Source of the DNA: Oscillospiraceae bacterium
Lineage (GTDB): Bacteria > Bacillota > Clostridia > Oscillospirales > Ruminococcaceae
Length of the DNA stretch: 64,000 nucleotides
Assembly (NCBI GenBank): GCA_017513135.1
Contig: JAFWDH010000023.1
Coordinates: 1-64,000 of the forward strand
Direction: 5' to 3'
The first letter of the stretch is position 1, and each line of letters starts with the position of its first letter. Positions 1-9,215 of this stretch are shown here, piece after piece. Under the pieces are notes generated by a model that searched no databases, was not told the origin of the DNA, and saw nothing but the letters and a program-made list of their open reading frames with translations. The translations under genes and the position numbers were made by a program.

Positions 1-146
1 CTCTCAGCCTCCTTCCTTACAGTAAAGAGGTTGGCAGTTCGATTCCTATCAACACTTGAACGATTTTCATCACGATTATAGTTGTTCTTATAGGCTCTTC
101 TGATGACACGATCAGTTGTCTTTATATCTTTTTCTTCGCTACTCAA
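1..146 (-). CDS. Possible partial open frame leaving the left edge, function unknown
   Basis: Reading leftward on the minus strand from a TTG at 144-146, the frame is free of stops to the window edge (about 48 codons). It is rich in Arg, Asn, Lys and Asp. It overlaps the end of the truncated surface-protein gene in another frame and does not look like a continuation of its VaFE repeats. I see no convincing ribosome binding site. It may be the start or an internal fragment of another mobile-element gene, or chance. I do not recognise it. Confidence 0.2.
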   Translation of the reverse strand, partial: MSSEEKDIKTTDRVIRRAYKNNYNRDENRSSVDRNRTANLFTVRKEAE

Positions 147-3100
147 AGACAACGATATCCATATCCTGCAGGATGAATGTGTTCAGAGTGAACGATACAT
201 CAACTGTTCCATCTGGCTCCTCAGGAATGAACTCTGTCATTCCGGTCACTGGAACTCCATCTTGGTACAGGTCTTCACCAGTGCCGCTCAGCATCACTGT
301 TCCGTAGACAGTATATGTCTTTCCGGGAGTCAGCCCGGTATAGGAGACAGTATCGATGATCTCAGCGTCGCGCTTCCATGTTGCGGTGTGCGTGCCTGAC
401 TCAGCATCCACAGCGGTCGTCCTGATATCGATGACATTGACGCTCTGCGCATCGTATTCAATGTCAGCATGGACTGCTATCTCAACGCTTTCATAGAAGA
501 GACTCTCAAATACAACTACTGTTTTGCCAACCAGTTCAGAAGCATCGAACTCAAAGAACACATTTGTCTGTCCATCCTTTTCGGCAGGTATAAAGGTTGC
601 GCTGGACGTGACATACTCACCGTTTATGAGGATAGGGTCAGATGTTTCTTTGTCCATAAGAATACCGACAACGGTGTACTCCTCGCCAGCCTTCAGGTTC
701 TTATAAGATACCGTGTCTTTCAGAGAGACTTTAGACTTTCCCTGAACTTCATGAGTTTCCGTAGCGGCATTCACTGCTGTTGTACCGATCTCGGGATAGT
801 AGAGAGACTGATCTTCATCATCAATATCCTCGTGTTTAACCGCCAGTACTTCTGTGCCGTCTTCCTTTACAAGATACAAATCTTCAAAGACCACGATGAT
901 CCCGGAATCCAGTCTCTCAGTGTTTACAGAGAACTCAACCTCAACAGTTTCATTTGAGTTTTCCGCAGTAAACGGTTCAGAATATACTTCATATCCCAGA
1001 GGCTTTCCGGTCTCTTTATCCATGAGCTTGCCATGGATCCTATAGGTATCACCTGCGACCAGATTCTCACAATCCACTGTATCAACAAAAATGACTTCCG
1101 TTCCTCGTGTTACGAATGAGGTATCGGAAGTCTTATCTATTGCCCTGGTTTTGAGGGAAGGGAACAACACTGTCTGCTCTTTATCGGTCGGGTCGGCGTG
1201 AGAAGCGATTGTTGTTCCGTTGTGGATCAGGCCTTCAAACACTACGGCAGCATGTCCTTCCAGAGCGGTGGAATCAACGATGTACGAAAGGGTACCGGGG
1301 CTTTGATCTCAGTGATGCTGATGCTTCCCAGCGGGAAGAGATATGCTCCGTTGAAGCTGTAGAGGTCAGGACCGCTGACCAGATATGACGGCAGGTATCT
1401 CAGGATACCGTTCGCGTCAGTCTTGAATATCCATGACGCTGCGGGAGCACCTGACCATTCTGTGTTATCGTAATAGTCAATGCGGTACTGTGCTCCGGCA
1501 AAAGTGCCTGCTCCCTGCGGAACGAATCTGTCTGCTTCCGCATCCCACTTTCTGAGATAGATACTGACAGGGTCTTTGACCGGCTCATTTACGAAAGGAA
1601 CTACCGTTGTTTCACCGGGTTTTACCGTTACAGTTCTGACGGAAGTGTCTCTGATGTAGCCCTTTCCCACCTCAGTCTCGGTAACTGTGTACTGACCTGC
1701 AGGCAGCTCCAGGGATTCGACCTTTCCGTTCTCGTCCACTACAAGTGTGCCTACAAGATTCTCATCACTGTCTCTGACCTCGAAGGTCGTTCCTTCCAGT
1801 GTATACATCTCATTATCGTCAGTGCACTGAGGGCTCGAGGAGGCTTTTGTGATCTCAAGGAATCCAAGCGGAGCAGTGACGCGAAATACAGCTGGTACCT
1901 GTTCAGGAGCTTTGCCTGTATCAAAGGAAGCCATATACTGATAGCCGCTGGATGCGGGTTTCCAGAAATAGACGTTTCCTGATGTCCAGTCAGAGTAATC
2001 CTTATATGCAGTCAGCGTCAGTTCCTCTACAGGTTTGTCCAGCGTTACAGTCAGTGTGTTTCCATCTCTGACAGCGCTTACGCCGTCCTGTGAAAAGTTG
2101 AATCTGCTGAGTACTCCGTTTGTATCAGTCAACCTTACAGAGTATCCGCCTTCAGGAAGTCTTTCCAGATCATATACAGGTGTGCTGCTGTTATCTGAGC
2201 TTGAACAGAAGCTCGGTATGATCTCAGCGGATAAAACATGTGCTCTGATCTGCCAGTATACATCCTGTGCATATGACCCTGATCCCATCATCTCATTGCA
2301 GATGGACTGCTCCCAACCGGTATTTACTGTATGCGAAAGAATCTGCCAGATCAGGACCTGTGTAGCCATGTATTCCTGAGCAGTAGAAGCCCCGTATCTA
2401 GTCCATCCGATGTATCCAAACCTAAGTACCCAGCTCAGAAGTCTTCTGTCAGACTCCGAGATACCCTCCCAGGTATCCATACTGGAATATGACATTCCGG
2501 ATGAGGAGTCGACCCCGAACTGCAAACAATAGGCAGGAACTCCATTGAACCAAAACTGGCATGACCTGTTCCGGCTTTCATTTTTAAACGGTTCAGGATA
2601 ACTGCTGCCGAAACTGTAAGAGTACTGATCCATATCGATCATCTGCAGGTACGCGGATCCGCGTGTGGGTTCTGCAGCCAGCAGCATGTTGCCTCTGACT
2701 TCCATCACAGGTTCATCATCTTCAGTCTCAGGCTCTTCACTGCCATCAGCTTCGTGTATATCCACTGTTTCTTCTGTAGACGGATCTTCTGTGACGATCG
2801 CATCATCGGAAGATCCTTCAACCGGTGTTTCCGCAGTAGGATCAGTCACGATCACATCTTCTTCCTGTGTTTCTGTGACCGTGTCTTCCGCACCGGGTTC
2901 TGTCTCTCCCAGAGCATCATCCACCGGGTTTATTACTGTGTTCTCGTTCGGAACAACTCCTTCCGGCAGGTCTTCCCGTTCGTCGGGCAGAGTTTCTTCT
3001 TCCGGCGGCTCTGTTATCTCTGTCTCTACAGTCGTTTCGGGGACTGTTTCTTCTATCACGATCTCCTGATCCTCATTGCCCTCAGCGAATGCCCCGAGAG

Positions 3101-3164
3101 GCATGCATGAGATGACAAGGAGAAGGACTAGGAGCATGGAAATAGTTCTTCTGAACATTCTCAT
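139..3164 (-). pseudogene. Thioester (TQXA)/SpaA/VaFE-repeat surface protein, frameshifted and 3'-truncated
   Basis: A secreted adhesin-like protein of the Gram-positive isopeptide/thioester type. The first reading frame (1242-3164) has a signal peptide ending near GAFA, a Glu/Thr-rich linker to about residue 150, a thioester domain with its Cys (AYCLQFG) and Gln (ATQVLIWQ) motifs, and two prealbumin-fold (SpaA/CnaB) domains. It breaks after ITEIKAP at about 1290-1300, where one extra base in the C-run (GGGG at 1297-1300 on the plus strand) would join it to the second frame (139-1242). The second frame carries three VaFE repeats, recognisable by recurring DTVSY..L..G..Y and VVFE signatures. 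The last repeat stops at VVFE, and there is no LPXTG anchor or terminal membrane helix, so the 3' end is lost. I call it a pseudogene; phase variation or a sequencing error at the C-run are alternatives. Confidence 0.8.
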
Positions 3165-3239
3165 TCGTTATTCCTTTTCGTTTCATTGCATCAAAAAAAG
3201 ACCCGAACACAGTTCGAGTCTAAAGTTTGGATGGTTCTG

Positions 3240-4058
3240 CTATTTAGTCGCTCCGCAGATGGAGCAGCGGAGGATGTGTTCCTCCCACGCGGGACTGTCG
3301 GTTATCACCTCATCGTATGCTTCCTGTATGACGACCGTCTCATAATAGCCCCGATCCACAGTCTCCGTGATCATGGAATGTCCGGAGTGTATCAGGCTCA
3401 TATCATTGGCGTCCATAGCGGCAGCATATGTCGCGTCTTCGTGGGCGTATGCCTCCTCCTGTGTAGAGAATTCTTTTCTGCAGACGTCGCAGTAATAATG
3501 ATTGATCTTTACCGGGACGCTGACCCATCTCTGTTCTGTCACCGCATCATGGTGGACAGTATGTGTCACTGCGTCATAATAAGCGACGACTGTGTCAACC
3601 CAATCATGCACATGCTCATTACCGGCCGGAACAATTACGGTCACTGTTGGCTGTACAGGTTCTTCTTTGACAGGTTCTGGATCAGGTTCTGGTCCAGGTG
3701 CGGGAGTCTCGACCTTTTCCTGCTTTGGTGGTTCTTGATTCTGTGATGACTGGGTTTGCATTGTTTGTGCTGTGTATTGTGTCGTTGGTGCGGTTTCCGG
3801 TGTGGAGATCGCATCCTTGACAATTTCAGTTTCGTTTGCTTTCGGTATATCTTCTGCCGGAACGCCGGGTAGTGTCTCATAGTTTTCTGCTGCGTTGATC
3901 GAAGAAAGCTCTTTCTCCTGATCACTGCCTGTCTCTTTTACACCAGCCGGAAAAACAATGCCATAGCTTACCGGAATATGGACTTCCTGTTCTATCATTC
4001 CGGCAGAAAACAATACTGTCAGCGCTATAATAAGCAGTCCTGTCAAAAACTTCTTCAT
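3240..4058 (-). CDS. Secreted or membrane-anchored Pro/Glu-rich protein with two CxxC motifs
   Basis: I do not recognise a named family. An N-terminal hydrophobic segment (after MKKFLTG) serves as signal peptide or anchor. A Gln/Thr/Pro-rich stalk with PEPDPEP repeats follows. The C-terminal globular part is unusually rich in His and Tyr, with a zinc-finger-like CDVC...H arrangement and a terminal CSICG. I chose ATG at 4058 over 4070 because the AAGGAG sits directly against the upstream ATG. The gene lies between parB and the VaFE surface-protein pseudogene on the same strand, so it is probably mobile-element cargo exposed outside the cell. Metal binding through Cys/His is inference only. Confidence 0.6.
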   Translation of the reverse strand: MKKFLTGLLIIALTVLFSAGMIEQEVHIPVSYGIVFPAGVKETGSDQEKELSSINAAENYETLPGVPAEDIPKANETEIVKDAISTPETAPTTQYTAQTMQTQSSQNQEPPKQEKVETPAPGPEPDPEPVKEEPVQPTVTVIVPAGNEHVHDWVDTVVAYYDAVTHTVHHDAVTEQRWVSVPVKINHYYCDVCRKEFSTQEEAYAHEDATYAAAMDANDMSLIHSGHSMITETVDRGYYETVVIQEAYDEVITDSPAWEEHILRCSICGATK

Positions 4059-4231
4059 GTATTCGAACATCTCCTTTTTTCTGCATTGTATTGGGCTCTT
4101 TTCAGAGATTGCAACTATGCGATTACTGACAGAGCTAATTCTTTCTCAGGAGAGATCCAGTTAACCTGATATTCTTTTTCGGCAGGTAATACTGCTGGTA
4201 AGAAAGGTTAGGGTGCGGGGAAGGGAAACAG

Positions 4232-5170
4232 CTACCTGCTGTTCTCTTTGGCTCTCAGATGTCGGCGGTAATAGTCGAGCGCCTTGCAGACATAGTCCTC
4301 CATGCTCTCGTATGGCAGCGACTTCGGCAGATACTGCCTGATCTTCTCGCCGTCGAATACGAAGCGCTCTCTCTGAGATGGCTTCAGTTCCTGCATGACA
4401 GCCATTACGGCTTGCGGAGTCAGGTTGCCTTCTTCCGAGAGCTTTCTCATGCGAATAGCCTGGTCATGTGTAGGAGTACCCTGTGTGTACTCGATCTGTT
4501 CCACGACATCCTGCTGTGATTCCTTGTCCAGATATGACAGTTCCACAGCCGGTCTCATCTTGATGCGGCCTTCGTCCACCATATCACGGAGTTCGGGAAC
4601 GAGTTCTGTGAGGCGGATATAGCGACGAATCTGATCTTGGCTCTCTCCAACTTGTTCACCCAACAGTTGCCTTGATGTTTTGCCTTGTAACTTCTGTGCC
4701 ACTGGCACAGAAGTTAAGTCTCGTCTTTCTCCTTGCCGTTTCATGGCATCTAGTCGCATCTTGTAGGCAAAGGCTTTCTCAGACGGAAGGATGTTGGATC
4801 TCTGGAAGTTGGACTCAACCATCATAATAATGGCTTCATCACGGTCCATATCTACGACTTCGCATCGCAGGGTGTCCATACCTGCAAGCTCACAGGCGCG
4901 TTTCCTTCTGTGACCGGATATCAGCTCATACCTGCCGTCATCCTTCTCTCTGACCATGGCAGGAGTAATGACACCGCGTTCCCTGATGCTTTCAACGAGG
5001 TTTTGCATATCCTCATCATCTCTCACCTGAAACGGGTGATCCGGAAAGTCATCGATGTCGGCAATGGGTATCTCTCTTATTCTGGCCAGTTTGTCGTCTT
5101 CCCGTTCTTCTTCCGTCTTGAAGATGTCATCGTAAGACTTCAGATCGATGCCGAACTTTCTCTCTGCCAT
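4232..5170 (-). CDS. parB: ParB/Spo0J-family partition protein
   Basis: DNA-binding and CTP-dependent clamp protein of plasmid or ICE partition systems. The N-terminal ParB/Srx domain shows the family motif GHRRKRAC and a following ESNFQR stretch; a helix-turn-helix linker region follows, about 312 residues in all, normal for the family. Start ATG at 5170 is supported by AAGGAGGTGATC just upstream, inside the 3' end of parA; the two genes overlap by 44 nt and should be translationally coupled. With ParA it would segregate an episomal or integrated element. Its location beside surface-protein genes and a decayed tRNA site argues it belongs to the mobile element and is not the chromosomal parABS. 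Confidence 0.9.
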   Translation of the reverse strand: MAERKFGIDLKSYDDIFKTEEEREDDKLARIREIPIADIDDFPDHPFQVRDDEDMQNLVESIRERGVITPAMVREKDDGRYELISGHRRKRACELAGMDTLRCEVVDMDRDEAIIMMVESNFQRSNILPSEKAFAYKMRLDAMKRQGERRDLTSVPVAQKLQGKTSRQLLGEQVGESQDQIRRYIRLTELVPELRDMVDEGRIKMRPAVELSYLDKESQQDVVEQIEYTQGTPTHDQAIRMRKLSEEGNLTPQAVMAVMQELKPSQRERFVFDGEKIRQYLPKSLPYESMEDYVCKALDYYRRHLRAKENSR

Positions 5171-5951
5171 CCCGGATCACCTCCTTGGAAAAGTCTCTGT
5201 AAGCATCTGCCACCGCGCTGTTGGGAGCGTATTTCAGTACACTTTCACCTTCTGCGCTTGCTTCAGCTGCTTTCACTCCCATAGGAATAGAAGTGTTGAA
5301 TATACGGAGATGACTGCCGAATGTATCCTTTATCGCTTCCGCAGTCTCCCTTGCCATGTTTGTCCTGCCGTCAACCAGCGTGAGCAGTACTCCTTCTACC
5401 TTAAGATCTGGGTTAAGTCTGCGCTGAACCCTGTTGATCGTCTGCAGAAGGTCTGTCATGCCCTTGGCCGGCAGGTACTGTGCCTGTACCGGGATTATTA
5501 CGCTGTCCGCTGCTGTAAGAGCGTTCAGCGTGATCATTCCCAATGACGGCATGCAGTCGATAATAATGTAGTCATATCGATTCTTTATTGTATCTATATA
5601 AGAGCTAAGAGTGGCCTCTCTGCACATCACATTAATGAGGTTCATATCCATTGAAGCGAGTTCCAGATTGGAAGGTAACAGGTCTACGCCTTCTCCTGTT
5701 TTCAGGATGCCTTCAAATGGATAGATCTCATTGTCCTGAATTACATTAGCCAGTTTGGTAGCAAGGGTGACCTCGAGTTCGTCCTGGTTTTTGTAACCAA
5801 AGGAAACACTGAGGTCACCCTGCGGGTCTGCATCTATAGCCAGGACCCGTCTTCCTTCCTGGACTAATGCTGCGCTCAGGTTGATCGCAGTAGTAGTCTT
5901 TCCGACTCCACCCTTAGAGTTTGCAATGCATATAATTTTGCATTCTGACAT
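5127..5951 (-). CDS. parA: ParA-family partition ATPase
   Basis: Walker-type ATPase that drives partition of the ParB-bound DNA. The deviant Walker A motif [13 protein letters not shown] is near the N-terminus (about residues 11-23), with DADPQGD shortly after and [10 protein letters not shown] as the Walker B region. At 274 residues it lacks the N-terminal helix-turn-helix of the longer type Ia ParAs, so it is the short Soj-like form. It heads a minus-strand set parA-parB-secreted protein-surface protein. The 400 bp upstream contain inverted repeats that could be regulatory. Confidence 0.9.
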   Translation of the reverse strand: MSECKIICIANSKGGVGKTTTAINLSAALVQEGRRVLAIDADPQGDLSVSFGYKNQDELEVTLATKLANVIQDNEIYPFEGILKTGEGVDLLPSNLELASMDMNLINVMCREATLSSYIDTIKNRYDYIIIDCMPSLGMITLNALTAADSVIIPVQAQYLPAKGMTDLLQTINRVQRRLNPDLKVEGVLLTLVDGRTNMARETAEAIKDTFGSHLRIFNTSIPMGVKAAEASAEGESVLKYAPNSAVADAYRDFSKEVIRDGREKVRHRSEVLR

Positions 5952-6351
5952 TTCTTAATGTCTCGCTTTCTTTCTAAGTGTGGCTTCTGCAGTATTATGG
6001 ACCTCCTCGCCCCTGCAGCCGGGAAGACACTGAGTAGCGGACAGCTTATCCGCATCACGGGAATCTCACCCCTCCGAGGATCTCTCCGAGCCGTTTCCGG
6101 GAGTACCATTATCATCCTGGCTGTCGTGGCCAACATGGGGAGCTGCCCCATGGTCAGTGATGGAATTCTCGCTCAGCCTCTCCTATTTCAAGAGGGTCGC
6201 CGCGTACCTCACAGGTGGCTATCACCAGGACTGATGTCTCAGTGCTTGCATATTCAGTTTTCAATGTTCAGCAGAGAGGGTTCCATAAAACCCCTCTACT
6301 ATATATGACGGGAGAGAGGCCAAAATTCATACCTCTCTGAAAAGAAATTTG
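5952..6351. other. 400-bp non-coding region upstream of parA with inverted repeats
   Basis: No convincing gene here. Visible structures are a 7-bp-stem palindrome (CATGGGG/CCCCATG, 6134-6152), an imperfect AGAGGG...CCCTCT repeat at about 6276-6300 and AGAGAGG...CCTCTCT at about 6311-6337. They could be a parA leader, an operator, or a centromere-like site. No match to the canonical chromosomal parS (TGTTTCACGTGAAACA) is seen. Confidence 0.4.
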
Positions 6352-6558
6352 TTATTGTCGCCAAAAGCCGACAGAAAACACCCTTTTTGGCTTTCGCGAT
6401 AGGATTCGAACTAAAATATCGTCAATAGCATCGGTATAACGTCCTGCAGCAATTAACGCATTTCTTTTATCAATCAGCGCCTTTACGGCAAGCCTTCTTT
6501 CTTCTTCGGTCAGGTAAATATGGTATTTATTCTTCTTGATAAGCATATTCTCCACCAT
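6352..6558 (-). CDS. Small protein of a type associated with conjugative elements
   Basis: A 68-residue charged protein with the core KYHIYLTEEERRLAVKALID and a GRYTDAIDDILVR segment. From memory, very similar 60-70-residue hypothetical proteins recur in Clostridia conjugative elements; this would need a database check. No function is known to me. The start is uncertain: ATG at 6558 or 6546, neither with ideal ribosome-binding-site spacing. Its presence supports reading the left part of the window as a mobile element. Confidence 0.6.
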   Translation of the reverse strand: MVENMLIKKNKYHIYLTEEERRLAVKALIDKRNALIAAGRYTDAIDDILVRILSRKPKRVFSVGFWRQ

Positions 6559-6623
6559 CCTTCAGTCCATAAATAATGAATAGGGGGAGTAATGTGCAAG
6601 GATGCGATTTGTGACAATAAAAT

Positions 6624-6658
6624 AAGAGCCATGTTGCTTATCGGTCAACATGGCTCTT
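6624..6658 (-). terminator. Rho-independent terminator after the minus-strand XRE gene
   Basis: A near-perfect hairpin of about 13 bp (AAGAGCCATGTTG paired with its complement), followed on the minus strand by ATTTTATT. It lies 22 bp beyond the stop of the XRE membrane protein gene. Confidence 0.7.
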
Positions 6659-6679
6659 CAATACTATAGAAGTCTTTAT

Positions 6680-7360
6680 TTATTCTTTACGTTGCTGTTT
6701 ATTAAAGAAGAGAAACAATAGAACGCTAGAGATAAAGGAAAGACACCAGATTACCAGGAATCGTTTCCAGTACGTCATGGCAATCAAAATATAAGGATAG
6801 TTTGTTTCTTGTTTCGAACATGCCCATATAGTAATAAAAACAGGGAAAAGCAATACCAGAGCAAGCTTACCGGTCCATTTACTGTTTCTGATACTGATAT
6901 TGAACCATAAAGAAAGGATAGATACAGTCAATAATCCCATCAAAAACAATACTATTGCTTCTCTGAGGCAAGGAATGACGTAATAGATGAGATTGTAGTA
7001 ATGATAGTACTGTTCCCAATTCTCCTTGCCTATCTCTCCGGCAATTATGATGTAGTTCCTTTCGAGAAGCCTAATGGATATGTGAGCGATCGCGAGAAGT
7101 ACTAAACAGACAGCAGCCGTGATTATGTACTTCTTTTGATATTTACGGTAGGCGTCTTTAGGATTTCCGTAGATCAGATCGTAGATGTCAGTATCAAAGG
7201 TTTCAGCTAAAGCATTTAGAGTATCTATATCCGGCTGGGTCTTCTCAGTTTCCCAGTTGCTGACTGCCTGCCTGGTGACATGCATCTTCTCGGCAAGCTG
7301 ATCCTGGGTCATATTGTTCTGCGTCCTGAGACGCTTTATATTCTTCGAAACAGTACTCAT
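6680..7360 (-). CDS. XRE-family regulator with C-terminal membrane domain
   Basis: Residues about 5-60 form a Cro/CI-type helix-turn-helix with the typical MTQDQLAEKMHVTRQAVSNWE signature. The rest of the 226 residues hold about four hydrophobic segments (one near residues 78-95, then three more). Membrane-anchored XRE proteins of this layout are common in Bacillota and are thought to couple a membrane signal to local transcription. It is transcribed divergently from a second XRE-membrane gene at 7604, with about 240 bp between them. Target and signal are unknown. Confidence 0.85.
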   Translation of the reverse strand: MSTVSKNIKRLRTQNNMTQDQLAEKMHVTRQAVSNWETEKTQPDIDTLNALAETFDTDIYDLIYGNPKDAYRKYQKKYIITAAVCLVLLAIAHISIRLLERNYIIIAGEIGKENWEQYYHYYNLIYYVIPCLREAIVLFLMGLLTVSILSLWFNISIRNSKWTGKLALVLLFPVFITIWACSKQETNYPYILIAMTYWKRFLVIWCLSFISSVLLFLFFNKQQRKE

Positions 7361-7416
7361 CTGTTACCCTCCTGATTCACTTATATTATCAGTGGAACAG
7401 GATACAAAAGTCACGC

Positions 7417-7493
7417 AATAATCTGTTGCTTATTGACAGACAAGCCTGTCTTTTATGACTCGAGAAACGTTAGCAAAGTATTAGCTGAGGATA
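7417..7493. repeat. 77-bp direct repeat, copy 1
   Basis: It runs from AATAATCTGTTGC to GCTGAGGATA and differs from copy 2 (8720-8796) at only three positions by my alignment. The two copies flank the plus-strand XRE gene. Each contains the TTAGC motif twice. Confidence 0.85.
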
Positions 7494-7603
7494 GATAAAT
7501 AAGAATGAAGATGTATTATAACAGCGGGAAAAGCCGACTCTAGGAATCGTAGGGTGACATTCAGCGTTTCTGATGGTATTTCTTTGCGAGGGAGGTGATC
7601 CAA

Positions 7604-8590
7604 ATGGATGCACAGAAAACAGGAATGTTTATCCAGAATCTGAGAAAAGAAAAAAACATGACTCAGGTAGAACTGGCGGAGAAGATACATGTATCCGACA
7701 AAGCAGTGTCACGCTGGGAGACAGGAAAAGGGTTCCCGGACATAAACAGCTTTGAGGACATAGCGGCAGCTCTTGACACGAGCGTATCGGAACTGTTAAG
7801 CGGCGAGAGATTTGAGGAGTACGTGAAGCCGGCTGAAGTCGAGGAGATCACGACGGGCGGGCTTGCTCTCGCAAGACAGTCTATTGAGAAAAAGAGGATA
7901 AGAAACATAGCCGCAGGCTTTCTTATATGCCTTTTGACGATGACCCTGCTGATTTCTCACCTGACTGCGCCTCTTATGATAGAAGGAAGCGGGAACACTG
8001 TGCAGGTCGAGAAACTGACAGACGGAAAGATAATAGCTGTTATGGATCCTGCCGTATCGGGATATGAATATGAGATTGACCGCGCTGAGGATCCCGATAC
8101 CGGAATGAGGATGGCTTTCCTCGGGTGCTATACGACGCGATGGCACCAGATCACAGGAAAGAGCGGGACAGAGACTGTTTTGATACTTGGCCGGGAAGGC
8201 GAGATCGACGGTATCTTCTACTACCCTGGGGCAGAAGGCGCAGATGAGCTGATTTATAGTGAAAAGGCGGTGGAGTATGGAGTCGTGTCACTGCCGAGAC
8301 TGATATTCAATTACTGGATCCTCATATGGGGGGTGCTCTCTGCGGCGGGACTCGCAGGCTGGTATCTTCTCAGGAAGAAGCCATATCAGGGTGTTCTGTT
8401 GAAGATAGTCATGGCCTTTGTATCTCTGCTGGCAGGACATGCTGCAGTTCTCGCAGGAAGTGCCGGAGCGATATACAGTCCGAAGTTCTTCCTGACGGGG
8501 ATCCTGCTGACGGCATTGATCATCTACCTGCTGTTCCTTCTTGTTGATTCCGGCAGAAAACAGAGGACAAAAGCGAAGAAGCAGGAATAA
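7604..8590 (+). CDS. XRE-family regulator with C-terminal membrane domain
   Basis: An N-terminal helix-turn-helix (MTQVELAEKIHVSDKAVSRWE, about residues 20-40) is followed by a transmembrane helix near residue 110, an extracytoplasmic stretch of about 110 residues and three more hydrophobic segments to the Lys-rich C-terminus; 328 residues from this start. ATG at 7604 was preferred over GTG at 7595 because GGAGG at 7591-7595 is 8 nt upstream. The gene is bracketed by 77-bp direct repeats and followed by a strong hairpin terminator, so it looks like a discrete inserted cassette. Ligand and targets unknown. Confidence 0.85.
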   Translation: MDAQKTGMFIQNLRKEKNMTQVELAEKIHVSDKAVSRWETGKGFPDINSFEDIAAALDTSVSELLSGERFEEYVKPAEVEEITTGGLALARQSIEKKRIRNIAAGFLICLLTMTLLISHLTAPLMIEGSGNTVQVEKLTDGKIIAVMDPAVSGYEYEIDRAEDPDTGMRMAFLGCYTTRWHQITGKSGTETVLILGREGEIDGIFYYPGAEGADELIYSEKAVEYGVVSLPRLIFNYWILIWGVLSAAGLAGWYLLRKKPYQGVLLKIVMAFVSLLAGHAAVLAGSAGAIYSPKFFLTGILLTALIIYLLFLLVDSGRKQRTKAKKQE

Positions 8591-8702
8591 GAGACATAGC
8601 AGACCTCTGTAAACCACGATTTGATAGAAGAAAGCCAGAACTGTTAATCTTATCAGTTATGTTCCTCTTGTATCCAATTCTCTGTCTATGGGCCAAGTTA
8701 AT

Positions 8703-8756
8703 AAACAGGCTTGTCTTTCAATAATCTGTTGCTTATTGAAAGACAAGCCTGTTTTT
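8703..8756 (+). terminator. Strong 21-bp hairpin terminator downstream of the XRE gene
   Basis: AAACAGGCTTGTCTTTCAATA pairs perfectly with a downstream complement across a 10-nt loop and is followed by TTTTTT. Its right arm lies inside direct-repeat copy 2. Copy 1 has lost the left arm and keeps only a short stem. Confidence 0.85.
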
Positions 8757-8796
8757 TATGACTCGAGAAACGTTAGCAATGTATTAGCTGAGGATA
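8720..8796. repeat. 77-bp direct repeat, copy 2
   Basis: Second copy of the repeat at 7417-7493, with three mismatches. Its first part doubles as the right side of the terminator hairpin. Confidence 0.85.
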
Positions 8797-9166
8797 ATTA
8801 TTCAATGTGCTTTTTGCAAATAATTAATTAGCTGAACAAAGGCATTAAGTTTCAGAAAGTAGTTTGCAGGACTGTGAAAAGGCATCAAAATACTTGTTCT
8901 GGCGTCCTTAAAAGGATTCGGACTATCGACTTCACTACAAAAACCGGTTAGCAGAAATCGAGAAGTGCCATTGAACTACAAAAAGCGTATTAGCAAATGA
9001 TTAGCAGGAGAGTCTCTAAAGAGAGTTTTTCTGCTAACCACTTATTTGCAATTTAGTTGCTAATAAAAGAGGAGAGGCTGAGAGTACGTTTCCTATTATG
9101 AAAGCCAAGAAGTGTGTTAGCTGGCCATATGAACAAATTATGAACGAGCTAAAAATGGACAAAAAA
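8797..9166. other. Non-coding stretch with repeated TTAGC motifs
   Basis: No gene is seen. The AT-rich sequence contains TTAGC or its complement GCTAA at about 8828, 8948, 8990, 9001, 9033, 9059 and 9117, in both orientations, and a decayed tRNA-3'-like segment at 8900-8930. Clustered short repeats beside a tRNA attachment site resemble recombinase arm-binding sites; that is inference. Confidence 0.45.
8900..8930 (-). repeat. Degenerate copy of the tRNA-Arg 3' end (candidate old attachment site)
   Basis: TGGCGTCC followed by AGGATTCG aligns with the intact tRNA-Arg 3' end at 9216-9246 at about 23 of 31 positions by eye. It is consistent with a decayed att half-site left by an integrative element. 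Confidence 0.55.
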
Positions 9167-9211
9167 GAAAGCCCCTAAAACTGCGAAATTTCCAGTAAAA
9201 TAAGGGCTTTC
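9167..9211 (-). terminator. Terminator downstream of tRNA-Arg
   Basis: GAAAGCCC pairs with GGGCTTTC around a long loop. On the minus strand the stem is followed by CTTTTTTG, just beyond the tRNA 3' end at 9216. Confidence 0.65.
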
Positions 9212-9215
9212 TGCT

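Noticed and set aside
30..60. T-loop-like GTTCGATTCC near the left edge
   Set aside because: The flanking bases do not form a T stem and no other tRNA arms are present.
1285..1305. Programmed ribosomal frameshift in the surface protein
   Set aside because: No slippery heptamer of the usual X-XXY-YYZ kind, and the gene also lacks its 3' end, so decay is simpler.
2665..3069. 134-residue Ser/Thr-rich plus-strand open frame
   Set aside because: Antisense to the Glu/Thr linker of the surface protein; composition follows from that strand.
8970..9030. Small hairpin GTCTCTAAAGAGAG with T-run as a terminator
   Set aside because: The stem is only four to five pairs with a loop too short to fold, and no gene ends there.
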